DNA of 64,000 nucleotides, from contig JASJZC010000007.1 of assembly GCA_037178855.1 (NCBI GenBank), positions 8,308,001-8,372,000 on the forward strand, read 5' to 3'. The translations under genes and the position numbers were made by a program. Positions 11,900 through 24,000 of the stretch are shown here, piece after piece (the stretch's first letter is position 1; each line of letters opens with the position of its first letter). This DNA is from Oscheius sp. JU75 (lineage: Eukaryota; Nematoda; Chromadorea; Rhabditida; Rhabditidae). The notes beneath the pieces were generated by a model that was given only the letters and a program-made list of their open reading frames with translations, was not told where the DNA came from and ran no database searches.

Positions 11900-14066
11900 T
11901 TAAATCTCATCGATCCTGTAGACTTTCTGTGATGGGGCGAGCCAACCCTCGTAGATGACAGTTTCTGGGGTGGTGTCGTAGTGATAGTGACCTAATCAAT
12001 GGATTTAACCGTGAAAAGTGACTACATACCGGCATCACCATGCTCTGAGAAACAATGGGTATGTTCCAGTCGAAGTTTTTGACCAGGATCATGAGAATGG
12101 AAGACAGTAGCACATACCAGTGGACCTTTCATAACGAAGTATTGAAGCCATTTGTCAATCTTCAAAAAACAGGTATCAACTTTTGGAAGTACCCACCTCC
12201 GCAGTTTCTTTCCATGGACATCCGGGAAAGTCGGGCATAACGTGAAGCTTAGCCTCTCCCTCGTGCATAATGAATATGCCGGCCAGGGTCACTACCCTAA
12301 AAGCTTTTTCATTCATGGGAAGATGGTGAGATTCACTTGTCTCCATACTGTGCTGACAAAGAACGCCGAATGGTTTCTGGGAGATTTGTTGGTCCTTTGC
12401 GATGACTTACTTTGAAGTGAACTAAGAAAACATGTAAAGAGATCAGAACGTGAAACTTACCGACGTCGGAAGGTTGGTCGGACTCAAAGACGGCAAGATT
12501 AGCCATTAGACTGAACTTGGGAGAGTCAATCTCCTCCATCTTATAACCCTTCTCATTCTCTTCGATTTTGGCGATTTTGGTTTTGAACTGAAAATTACTG
12601 TAATACATGAACATGTTCAGGTGAAGTTGGTTTAGAGTTGATCTAGTATCTCATACAGGAGATTTTCGTACGTAGCCCAGAAGCCCGTCAAGTTCTTAAC
12701 GGATAACAGTAGTACCATCGAAATTTTTATCCGGCTGTCGCGACGGCTACGTACGGACCCATTTTTTTTGAGAACGAAAGTTAAGAAAATTTGAACAACC
12801 TTATTTGTGGCCAAGTTAGCATCAACCACCATTTCGCAGTTTACTCCAACGACAGGCCATGGCCCGGCTCCAGGTCCGAAAGCTCCAGCCAGTGGAAGCT
12901 CACATGTGGAGCAAATGTCCTGGAAGCAAGTTTCGCAAAATAAGCCGTAATTATCACCTTGAGGTCAAACTCCTTGTCTTTCTCAACCTTAGGGAACAAG
13001 TTCCCAGGTCCTCCAACTTCAGCGACACGCAGATTCTTTCCAAATCCTTTGTTTTGAAAGTTGAAGGGGGATTTTGAAATGTCTGAAACAGAAAAACTAA
13101 TGTTAAAAATCAAACAAAGTACCTGGACATTTGACAACATCGACCACTGCAGTGAGAAAGTTCTCTTTGAGAGATTTTTCAATAACAATCTTCAAATCAT
13201 CAAGAGAAGGTACATGATTTTCGATGACCTTTGACAAATTTGAGGAACAATTGACCATTTCTGTGAAATAGTGTTCTGTATTAGTTTTTGTCCAAAGCGA
13301 GTGAGGGGATTGGAAATCGATAGCGACTGACCGCAGCAGAACAGCACACACATAAACCGTGACCCTTTCTTGTTATCAAAGATAGTCGCAACATCTGTAT
13401 GACAAGAGGGAGGCTCATATTAAAGCAATAAGAAAGTATCTAAGTAATTATTTGTACTAACTATGGTCGACAGTCGTGTTATAGGAGCAAGCCATGTATC
13501 CTATTGGGCAAAGGGGCGGAACAATTTGTTTGGACAAGCAGAACTAAATTCAATCCAATGATTCCCTGGTCCATCGTCAGTATCGACGCCAGTGATGTTG
13601 CAGTATGCAGCATCCAGAGCCTCACCTTCTGCGAATCCTAGCTTATCGTCGTTTTTTGGGTCATCTTCCATCAAGATGGCAGTGTATCTGAACATCTTCC
13701 CCGGGCAGACCAGCTTGAACTAGACATAAACTTCGGTCTCATTCCGTATTTCGAAAAAATGCCGTTCTCCTGTCGCACTTCCATTGACTCGAAGAAAGAA
13801 GCAGATCACCTGTAAAGACATTATTTTGGAAGCTTTTTGCCGAAACATACCAAGCATAAAGTAAAAGCTGTGATCTCAGAAGAGAACGAGGGCCGTAGAG
13901 AGGATAAAAGGCCATCGCCGATCTGCTGGCCTGCTGGCGAGAGGACTGAGCTTATCTCTTTCTGGCGCTTTTTCTGGGATCCATCTAGAACGACGCTTCG
14001 GTTAGCTTCTCTTGAGGGACTTAGGAGTATAACAGACCAGCAGATCCACAATGTCGTCTTTGGCAT
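11900..14066 (-). CDS. Unidentified multi-exon gene, possibly with an in-frame stop
   Basis: A series of minus-strand coding-like segments with good splice sites. A signal-peptide-like start MPKTTLWICWSVILLSPS is at 14066. Then come VNGSATGERHFFEIRNETEVY, CPGKMFRYTAILMEDDPKND (about 13690), EMVNCSSNLSKVIENHVPSL (about 13260), NLRVAEVGGPGNLFPKVEKD (about 13020), VVGVNCEMVVDANLATNK, KMEEIDSPKFSLMANLAVFE, a membrane-like segment WYVLLSSILMILV and a terminal YHYDTTPETVIYEGWLAP to a TAA at 11900-11902. A TAG at 13720-13722 separates the second and third segments, which otherwise read in one frame. Either splicing differs from my reading, there is a sequence error, or the gene is decaying. I recognise no family; two adjacent genes are also possible. 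Confidence 0.45.
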
Positions 14067-14713
14067 GAAGAGCCGCCAGCGTTGCGATGATCTGGAAGTG
14101 TGGAATACGGGGGAAATTGAGAACAGGGAACATCATACTTTTGAAGAAGACCCTGTTTCGAGAATGAAAAGACTTACCAACGTGAACCAGATCATCATTC
14201 AAATGATCGGGTCTGCTAGGAGGTGTGAGATTTCTCGATCACAGGGGGTAAGCTTCTGTCTGGACAAACAGATCTGATGAGAATTTCACAGAAACGGTTT
14301 TGAGATCATCAGACCACGCCGAATCTACTCTAAACGAGCAATAGCGGAAACTAACTTGTATATGAAGGTATAATTGCCTAATCTAAAACGCTTACAAGCG
14401 GTAACTAACCCTGTATCTTCGGACCTGGAAAACTACAGAAATACTCGTTTTTGACAACCGTTTGTTGGTGTATCACTTCACATTGCTCGGCATCTTTCCG
14501 ATAGTCTAAAAAACTTCTCATAAATGATCAGTTTTCTTAGAATAGAAATAATACTTGTGATATTGTTCTTAATAACTTTGCCGCTATTACTTAAATCATA
14601 ATGAGGCATTCATAATTGACCTAATCAAAAAATTTTGAAAGAGTTAATGTCTACATGAGGACATGGATAGACGGCTTCTGACAGACAGAGGCGCGGGAAC
14701 GCTTTATTATCGG

Positions 14714-16178
14714 TCAGTAGCCTAGATCAAATTCCGTAATTACAGCAAAATGGTCCGAAGGATAATCATTTTCCCATTGATCAGGAATAGGAGTCAGAGG
14801 CTCAGATCCACAATAGGTGTACGATGCTGTTGGTCGGGTGTTTCCTGAAAACTTCTTTAGAAATGGCCGAAATACTGAGCGTAACCTTGATATAGAATGA
14901 AGTCGATGCGGTCTTGTGGCTCTGGAATGGTGTACTCCCATTCAGAATTGAACTTATTGACCGTGGACCAGGTGTGGCCTGCAAGAGCCACCTATTCTAT
15001 TAAAGAGCTGTTGTGTCCGTCTGAAGTAGCCTCGCTCACAGGGGGCTCAGACCTCTCTCCCCTGCCAAAACACAGCGGCTGCTGACAGCAGTTGATGGGC
15101 TGATAGAAGTGGACATAAGCTGACAGGAGCTGACATTTTAGCGCTAGCAACAGGCGGCGCAGCCGCCGTAGATGGCTGTTTATACTGAAAGGGAGAGTTA
15201 CCCAGACCGGGCCAGTATGATCCGATACCCGACTCATATTTGTTAAGACAGAGACAGAAACAGTCCTTGAAAGAAGCATACCGGGATTTTTCACCGGATC
15301 TGGATTGAGTTCCCTGAAGGAGTCTCTGAAACCGAGATCTTCCAAGATTTTGGTAGCTGGCCATTCAAACGTCCATCCACCGTGAAGATCTCTATACACA
15401 GAACTGTTGGGGCTACAGCGTGTTTTACCTTGTAGCATCTGTCCAGTCCAGATGCGACGGACAATTGAAGTCTCCAGCAAAGATGACAGGAACAATGTCT
15501 GACTTGTTGATCCAATGCTGCATCTTTTCGTTGTTTTGTACTTCAATAGCATTTTGATATCTCCCTGAAATAAACTCATACGTTTTCCGTAAGCTACTAA
15601 CCGTCTCTCTTCTGGGGATGTTCTCCAGCCATGATCTGCTCAGATTTAGTTACCATCTTATTATTTGCAGCATAGGGACCATATGCTTTGTAGTCGAGAT
15701 GAGCTGCCCAGAAGTTGAAGACTTCCCCCGAGATCAAGCTGATTTTCACCCCGATCGTCCAATTTGTTCGGGCCATGGAATGCAGATGCATCTGGTTTAA
15801 ACATCAGTTATCGGCTGGTTAACAACTTACAGCATGTCTAGTGAGAATGGCGACATCTGGATAGGACATATTAAAGTCGCATAAACCAGTCCATTCCGGT
15901 CCTAACATAAGGGTGAGATTCCCGAGATGCTCTTTTGACTTGACCTCCTGCAATTACTTATAATTTCCTAGTGTTCAAACCAACCTGTAACGCTACGACA
16001 TCTGGATTGACAAGAAGAATATGTTTGGCTATTTTAAGTAGACCGTTCTCTACCTAAATAATTCAATTTTAGGTGTAAAAGAGATAACTACCTCCTCTCC
16101 TGATAACCATATATTGAAGGTCATGACTCGTAATGAGATTGAGCTAGCCAAAACCGGCAAAAGAAGAAACAGTAGCAT
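14714..16178 (-). CDS. Secreted endonuclease/exonuclease/phosphatase-family protein
   Basis: Metal-dependent EEP (DNase I-like) fold enzyme. Exon 1 (16092-16178) starts with a signal peptide and runs into the first EEP strand: MLLFLLLPVLASS then LRVMTFNIWLSGEE. Next come HILLVNPDVVALQ|EV (catalytic Glu at the intron junction), PDVAILTRHA, FNFWAAHLDYKAYGPYAA (His/Asp), FAGDFNCPSHLDWT (catalytic GDFN), LEDLGFRDSFRELNPDP, TWSTVNKFNS, PQDRIDFILYQG and finally DYPSDHFAVITEFDLGY (catalytic SDH). All hallmark motifs are in order across eight exons with maintained phase. Substrate is not evident: phosphodiester, sphingomyelin or nucleic acid cleavage are all possible. Signal peptide implies secretion or a lumenal site. 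Confidence 0.9.
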
Positions 16179-16234
16179 ACTAAAATTTCATGATTTTCAA
16201 CAGACGGAGTACATTTCTTTATAGAGACCCTCAT

Positions 16235-16660
16235 TGCGAGGGGATGAGGGGACAGCGAAACCATTTTTGTAGATGGGTCCCACCACCAACTTCGCACAAA
16301 AGGATTTTTTGATATTTCTGGTTCTTTATACTTCTTTCCTCAATTTTTAAGTATATTAAATCGACTCAGCGCCAAAAACTGCCCCAGAAAGATCAAATTC
16401 GACGTCAAAATGCCGTGAATAATGAAGAAAATTTAGGAAACGTTGCTCTTATTCCTTTTCTTCTTTTCAAAATTTTCCTCTGCATTTTTGATGTCGAATT
16501 AGACGTTTTTGTGGTAGTTTTTGGCGCTGAGTTGATTGAATACACTTAGAAACCGAGAAAAAAAGCACCGAAAAATGCAAAAAATACATTTTGAGCGGAG
16601 TTCGTCGTGGGACCCTATTTGAAAAAGTGTTCGGTACATATCTTTCTTTACTAAAGCGCA
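16235..16660. repeat. Imperfect long inverted repeat (foldback element)
   Basis: The segment 16349-16415 and its inverted counterpart 16481-16549 share TTTTTGGCGCTGAGT and flanking blocks. Homology continues outward (for example GTGGTGGGACCC against CGTCGTGGGACCC) to about 16240 on one side and 16655 on the other. The central spacer is about 65 bp. The arms have diverged, so it is not recent. This fits a foldback-type non-autonomous transposon. Confidence 0.75.
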
Positions 16661-16977
16661 GTGGTATCCGTCCGTCTGTCATGGTGTCAGCACAATTGCA
16701 TGTCAACACTAATACCTAAAAACTCTGACAAGTCATTTCAAGATGAGGAGTCAACTGTGGGGAGAACTTTTGTTACTAGGGAAGAGGCGAAGCCGCCTGT
16801 TATCACTTCTAAACCAAAACTAAACGGGCTGCAAGGCTGCCGTCGGCAGCTGGTATAAGAACAAAACAATGCTGAAAGACGCTTTAAAAGAAGACTGTGC
16901 AGTGAGTTATTGATATTTTTGAATGAATTACTCATTATTTAATTGTTAGCCGTGAAGTGCGAACGCTGGTCAAAATA

Positions 16978-17535
16978 CAGAGGTCGATAAGTATTGGCGC
17001 GTAAAAAATGCGTTTTTCTTCGAAATCAGCAAACTTTTTGCACATTAGGTGGCTAGATATGATGGAAAACCTCTCGCAAATTTATATTTTTTCACAGTCA
17101 GATCGAGAGATTTACTTTTAAATTTGCACAGTGGTGGAAACTGCGACCGTGAAACAGCTTGTGCGGCGCAAGTGACATGTCAAAAAACGAATTACGTATA
17201 AAATTTATATGGTGTATTTCGAATGGGCTTGAACCTAAATCTCTATATTTTTAGATCAACTATGATGCCTTCGGTATTAAAATAACGAAAAGATCTTTCT
17301 TTGGTGGATTGTTTGGGTCTCTTATTAGATTCATTATGCCAAGGGGGTGAAAGCGGTGAAATTTATTGTTTTCTAGACAAACCGAAAAATCTATAACATG
17401 AGAATATGTTGGTCGAGTAGAACATAAAAAAATAAATACTAGTGTTAAATCAGCCTAATTACAGGCCTTTAAGATGAACTGCGGGAGATAAGGACTCCAT
17501 ATGAGTAAGCGCGCCAATACTTATCGGCTACCCTG
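16978..17535. mobile_element. TA-flanked terminal-inverted-repeat element (Tc1/mariner-like, non-autonomous)
   Basis: Left end CAGAGGTCGATAAGTATTGG and right end, read inversely, CAGGGTAGCCGATAAGTATT are inverted repeats differing by a small gap. Both continue into GGCGCG. Each end is flanked by TA (16976-16977 and 17536-17537), the target duplication of Tc1/mariner elements. The 558-bp interior shows no intact transposase frame, so it is a MITE or internally deleted copy. Confidence 0.8.
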
Positions 17536-17565
17536 TAATAGGCCAATCGTACAGGGAAGCATAAG

Positions 17566-17864
17566 ATGGTTTTCATTATCGGAATCCGTCAAATGCAGAA
17601 CTAGATAGCATCATTGCTGAAACAGCACATGCTCGAATTAAAGCCAACTACGATTATATCTCATCGCGAAGTTGAATTTGCTATACTAACTGTTGCCTAC
17701 ACTATCCTTTTTCAGAACATGGAAACAGAGAGTTGAGGCTTTCTGTTGAATACTATGACCAAGCTGCCAAAAACGGTCAACCTATCGTTGTAGTGGAACG
17801 TTGTTTTTTAGCAAATTCCTCTGATGAATCGCTGACGCATTTGTGTGAACGTGAACCAAAATAG
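17566..17864 (+). CDS. Orphan two-exon C-terminal gene segment
   Basis: A strongly protein-like reading in two pieces. The first (17566-17670) encodes GFHYRNPSNAELDSIIAETA and on to YDYISSR. A 45-nt intron (17671-17715) with a perfect TACTAAC branch point and a TTTTTCAG acceptor follows. The second (17716-17864) encodes HGNRELRLSVEYYDQAAKNG, then QPIVVVERCFLANSSDESLT and stop. It starts 30 bp after the right end of the TA-flanked element. Any upstream part lies before or inside that element (a possible exon around 16880-16975). I recognise no family. It may be a live gene with the element in an intron or a gene cut by the insertion. Confidence 0.5.
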
Positions 17865-20800
17865 TACCGAACCAAATTCGAAACTTTATTATACAATCAG
17901 GAGCCGGTCATATGGCTCACTGTGTTCAACTAGTTCAGGCTAAAACTTAATAACTTTCGAGCACCTGAGAAGAGAACAGCTCAGCAGTATCATCAGTACA
18001 GCGAAATAGTTTTTCTTAAAGACTTCTTAAGTGAAACAATGTGGCCTAAGTCGCAACTCAAATATGATAGTTGGAACAACACGCTAAGGACTGTAAATAG
18101 GACGAAACTAGTTCTCGGGTTTGTGAGACTACTACTGACAGGACAAAGAGACTCAGTGAGCAGCTGACTCGTATTTTTACTGTTCCATTGTCTCTCATGA
18201 GATCTGAGATAAAAGAACACATCAGAGGGCTACTATAGAATTTGGGAAGGAAAACATGTGTTAGCACTAACATTAACCGTTTAATGGCGCTGAGACAGCA
18301 GGGCAGTTGTCGAGGCCGAAGTTTCATAGTAAAAATATTGAAGATACCCATCTAGAGACCAGTCTTTTTGCATCTTTTCCTTCGTTTTCTACTTCCGTCC
18401 ACTTGTACGAGGAGGCGTAGTTGGGTGCTGAAGAAGGCAATCAGACACTTACGAGTTTAGGTGCTGTTGACGACTACCGTAAGGCTCCCGTTATTCTAAT
18501 TTTGCCCATTAGGAAACAGACATTCAGACTTGTCTCTGACCCTGTTTGTCTCCAGATACCAATAACGACGTTTCTTCTTCTGATACTCATTTTGCGGCTC
18601 TCTTGTGCTTCACTTCAGCACCCGAGACTGCCACACACGTACGTATCAACATGCCTCTTACGATTTTTGCCCCCTCGGCAACGCCGAATACTGCCTATTT
18701 AAACTACTCGCACTTGCTACCAAGAGGCCCGCAATCACATTCGAAATGCATAGCAACTTGGACTGATTGTTACAACCTTTAAATGGCTCCACTTTTTCTA
18801 GACGTATAAAGTACACAATAGTCTCATTAGTGCCCGTGTTGTGCCTGTCACCAGCAGATTTGTCTCGAAATCCTCAAAATATCTCACGCTCGCTGTTTTT
18901 CAGGAATGCATGATGGTTTTGATTTATCTCGCTGTTGGCCCGACTGCCTCACAGCATTTTGACAAGTTTTACGAGCCGTCGTCGGCGCGCGCTTTGTGCT
19001 TCCAAATTAAAGCCGAAAAGAGGCACGCTAACCTGTCGGTCAAGAAATGCCCGATTATGTTAGCTCTGATTTGCATATCCTGTGCATCAGTGCGCTACAA
19101 ATTGGGTTTCTCGCGAGTATGCTTGTGTTGTGCATGTGTGCTCGAGACCAGTGAGCACACCTCTAGAGCCAGAAGATGAAGATTTATGAATTTCACACTT
19201 AGACTTCCTCCCAGACCTCCTGCAACAATATTTCTACGTCTCATGGGTGAACATGCTTCCTGCCCTTCCCTCCCCTCTGGTTAATGCTCAACTCTTCGCT
19301 TTATGGGAGCTGCTGCTGCTCGAATTCACATCTGTTGGTCTCTCTTTCGGTTCCATCATCCACGGTCAATAACAAACGACTTTGTGCCCTCTTTGATCAG
19401 CAGTCATTGCCACCTGGTGCTCTAATCGATGATTACACGTTTCCGGGGGCCCACGGAACGTGGATATGAGATCGTGGCATGATCCCCCTCACTCATGTTA
19501 ATTCGTTGCCTTTTTTATGTAAACATATTTTGAGGGTGTAGGTGTTCTCTTGTCACTTTCCATTAGCTCACTTTCACTTATCCCGCAACCAAAAAACATC
19601 CCCTCGCTTATTTTGATCCTATTCTTTCAAGAGAGTCGCGTCAACTAATCTCGGATCGAAAAAAAAGTCGCATTATCTATTAATGGGATTAATTGCTGTT
19701 CCCGATTTTGTCGGAAAATAGCGAAACTACAAAAGGAATTCACTGCCTCCCGCGTCAAGTGTGTCTCCTTGATTTTGAAGGTTCAAGTGGTCTTGTCCAG
19801 CCTCCTGCACTGCATCAACTTGCAAATCTTTCTTCTTACGAAAATGCTGCCTTTCTCTTCGGGATATCACATCCGCCATTTTCTCCTTCACGCTCACACA
19901 AGGAAACGAACCTAATCGGAGGTTTGCAGTTCATTTAATGTGATAATTAGAAAGATTGGCCGCACGGGCACACTCCTCTGCCGTAAATCTCCTCTTCTTC
20001 CTGACGTCATCCCCTTTTCCTTACTTTTGCGTCTGTTTCGAGCAGCATGTTCTTACGAAGAAAAGAAAGAGAAGCCTTGCCTATTCAGCACGCTGACAAA
20101 CAATCTGATGGCCCTCAAGATTGTCTTGAAGGACTTCCATCGGATGAGCCTTGGTTGAACTTGCCCCCCCCCCCAACACTTTTACCCGATTGCACATGTC
20201 TCCTTTTTTGTTGCCAGGAAATGCTCGCTTGGTGTATCACATAAAGAACAACAAGACCCCCACTTGACGTTTTGCCCCCTTTTCCGGAACAAATTATGCC
20301 ACCAAAATTAGCTGGACACTCTTGCACCGAGCACTCTCTTTTGCAACCAATGTCCAGTTTTTTTTGTCTATTTCAGTCAAGTTTTGTACAGCAAAAGCAT
20401 AATTCCCTAACCAAGCCTAACTGAAAAATTCTCAAAATTGGGCCTTCTCTTTTTGCCCTCGCTCCTCTTTTCTGCATATTTTTGCGTGGGAGCCGAACTC
20501 TCAGCTGGTTCTCAACTATGGCGAGAGAGATGTTTAGAGTCTTGTATTCGGAGTGGGTATTATGAGCCACACGAACTCATCCGGAATGCACCGCCTATCA
20601 GGCATTCTGTAGAGACTGAGGCAGCGCTTCGTCGCCTCCATTGTTCCCTAGTACGTACTGATATACCTGATTAATAGGGGCGACTACACTAAAATAGGGG
20701 ACGGACGCATTTAGAATGAACGCTTTTCACGAACGGCTTCTTCTTCCATCTTTTCGCAATAAATGCATTATAGGGGGAAGAGACAAAACGTGTTGAACGA

Positions 20801-21060
20801 GCACTTTTCCCTCCATAATCCATATATACGCGGAAAATGTTACTAGACAGCCATCATCATCCTTGTTTTCTCGCGTTCAGCACATTGCAATCCGATACCA
20901 CCTTTTTCTAATCTCGTCCTCTACAAATGCTTTGGTCTGAAGCAGTCCGCCTTTGCGTGTCTTGGACCACTTCTTGAATTTCATGTTCTTTTCCGGTGTA
21001 CAAGGAGGATTCCCAATCCCTCACTCTATCTTCGTGTATTTTTCATGGCCAATTTTCAGA
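17865..21060. other. No confident gene; pyrimidine-rich intergenic DNA
   Basis: About 3.2 kb upstream of the synaptotagmin-like coding region. Several short open frames occur but none has a domain or a splice-consistent partner. A run of twelve C lies near 20163-20174. The region may include untranslated first exons and the promoter of the downstream synaptotagmin gene. Confidence 0.5.
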
Positions 21061-21084
21061 GGTCAGCTCCGTCCCTCTCCTTAC

Positions 21085-24000
21085 ATGGAGGGGGCGTGGC
21101 TAATTTTTCTGTCGGTACTGTTGTTATTGGCTGCCCTTCTTGCCGCTCTCTGTGTCTTCCTCACCTTGAAGCTATGTCGACTGGATGGAAGATACAAGTA
21201 TTCAGGTTCGTCTATTTTTCACTGCCGATCTTCGTGGGTAGTCATTTTGTCGCATTTTGCTGCTGAGAATTGCATTAAAAATGAGATCAAATTTGGCGGC
21301 TGCCAGCCCAGTTTTGGTAGGATATGCTCTGTCGTCAACTTCGTCTTCTCCCACAAAATCATGAAAGACTGAATGGTCTAAATTTTGGCCACGCCGGCGT
21401 TCGCTTCCACGCTTAATTGCTGCTGAATTCGCGCTAATAGCTGTATCTCTGCCTTAACGCTACTAGGCCGAGAGTGAGAATCACTTGGCCACCATGCCGA
21501 CGCGGAGAAAAGACTCGATCTTTAGGCGCTTCACCATTCCAAAAGGTAAGTTTTCACACCGCTTTTTTAATGAAGTTTGCTGCTGATCTCTCTACATGGA
21601 AAAAGTATATGTCGCGAAGCCGTACTTTTTTGGCTTCTTTAAGGAAGTAGAACGGCTTATGATATGAATCAGATCTTTTTCCACGAGTCTTTTGTCAGTC
21701 TGGGAGAGAGAAACACAGTCATATTAAAAGATTAGTCGACTCGAGAATCATTCTTTTTTTTTGTTCTGCGCCCCACCCGAAATTGGCATTGGCCATGTAG
21801 CAATCAGCTAGATTGCTAGTCACTCACCTCTATCGCCATTCTATAAACTGATCTCGCGCAATGCCTTTTCCGGCCCAGAAAGGTACTCTCTCCTGTTCGC
21901 TCTCTCTCATGTCACGTAACAGTTAGGATGGCTTATCCGTCAGGGCGGATTATCTCTAGCTGTTTGCCATCTAGTCCTCTTGGCCGTCTTCATCCAAATC
22001 CACTTGTATATACGGGCAGTCAGTGTTACCTTATTTTACCTTATTTATATTTAATTCCTTCTTTAGAGGTGCCGACAACTCTTCCCCAAATCAAGATCAC
22101 CGTGGCCCCGAGCACTTCCGTCATGAGCATACCGAGTAAGTCTAATTTCTTGTCCGTATTTTATGGCATGCCAAAATTCAAATTTGTCCCCGTATGAATG
22201 CCCCCTGGGGAGCTATCTAATGCGATCTCCTGCTGCCATTCTTTGCAGCATTTCCGCTTTCTTTTCCGTCTTCCAATAAGCTGATTAATATTGAGAAGAT
22301 GAAAACAGTTCAGAGCAATACGCATGGTGTGAGCCTGTCACCAATCTGTTTGTTCTATCGCATTTCAAAATCAATGCAAAGCCCGTCTGTCTCCTGGCCA
22401 CATGGTTTTACCTCCATTTTTGACCCACCCAAACACATAAGCTACTCTCCTTAAAGTAGTTGGTCCACTTCCAAACCGCTTCTAATTGGCCACAAATCCA
22501 AGTTTACGAGACAGGCAGAGTCGAAGATTGCTCCTTCTCGCGACTGACTCACATTAGCTCAACCGGAAAAGTAAACGAGCCATTTTGGTGTACGGTAGAC
22601 GGATTCTTGAGCACCACCTATCGCGTCAAAACTTTTATGCGCATGTCTGTCTCTATGTCTTGCGTCTGTTCAGTCTTTGTTTACACAGACATTCAGGCGT
22701 AGAACAACCTCATTATTACATCTGTAGTTTGTCCGAAGGGGCCCTCTAACTCTTCTCTTCTTTCTTTCCGATGTTTCTTTTCTAGTTTACGAGAACACAA
22801 TCATATGATATTCATGAAATGTCCTAATGATGGGGCGCGCCTGCCTGCCAATCTCTATAAACACAGAAACTTGATGTTCTGATCCAGATTCTGCTGCGGA
22901 TCACCCGCCACCAGTGGTCAAAAAATTAGTGAAGCGTCTATTGCCTCTCTGTGCCTGCTCCACTCTCTAATTGGGCTATTTGTGTCAGCGACGGCAAGGC
23001 GACGTCCTCTGGCGCGGAAACCTTACTCATCCGTGTTGACGACGTCTACAGGATTTGGGCTGATAGCTACAATTACAGCACTTAAGTTTGCACGTTCAGG
23101 AGCGCGCGAAAAACCGGCGTAAGAAATATGATATCAAAAACCTGTTTTTGAACTGACTCTCTCTCTTGCCGCGAACAGATCAGCTGATATTCCGGGAATC
23201 GTCCTGTATATCAAATTTCAGAAAAAGGGGTCATAATTATTTTTCTATAGCCTTGAAGCACTCTGCCAGAAGAGGCCTAATCCTGGTCCGGATGTGATCC
23301 GATATGCGCTCTCTCCTCTTTCTCTCTGCACCTATTGATCCTGTTTTTTTTTACTTTCACTACAATATTCGCGACTCCTCCCAGCTTTACCTTCAAAGTA
23401 GGCCAATTTATTGGGAGAACGGGAAGACGGAACCCCGTCCTCTTAATCATTAACACTTTGTGAGGTCGCTTCAATAATCCGACGCCTTCATCTATTCACA
23501 CTCTGGTTTTAGTCGTAATTGCTCTTCCTACACAATGAAATCATTCTCTTCTTCCATCAGACTCGGAAATCCAGAGAGAGAGAGCCTTTTTAGAGATGAA
23601 CGGCTCTTACAAAGCGCGGGTAATGTGGCGGGACGGCTGCAGCCCACCGTGGATGGAGCGCTCAGGTCGCCATTCAAACAGAAGCAGCCTCTGTACCTCG
23701 CCGGCAGTTGCCAGCACGTGAGTATCTTTTACTTCCCTCTCACAGACCCTAAATCTCAAATTTCGTTTCAAATGCTTCACGTTTCCAGGTCGGAAAGTTG
23801 CGATCTGCTGAACGACGATCGTCGTAGCTCCACGCGCAACAGTCTCTTCCTCTTCAATCTGGATTGTCCTGAAGACGGTCAAGTAAGTTGAAAAAGGTGG
23901 ACTCCTAAAAAGGATAGATAATTAGGAAAACGTCGTAAACGTGTGTATCCGACGAACCGGAAGCAAGAAAAAGGCATTCTTTAGTGGCTCCATGTCCTCC

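Noticed and set aside
13837..14277. Plus-strand frame of 146 codons
   Set aside because: Antisense to the unidentified minus-strand gene; biased charged composition and no splice support.
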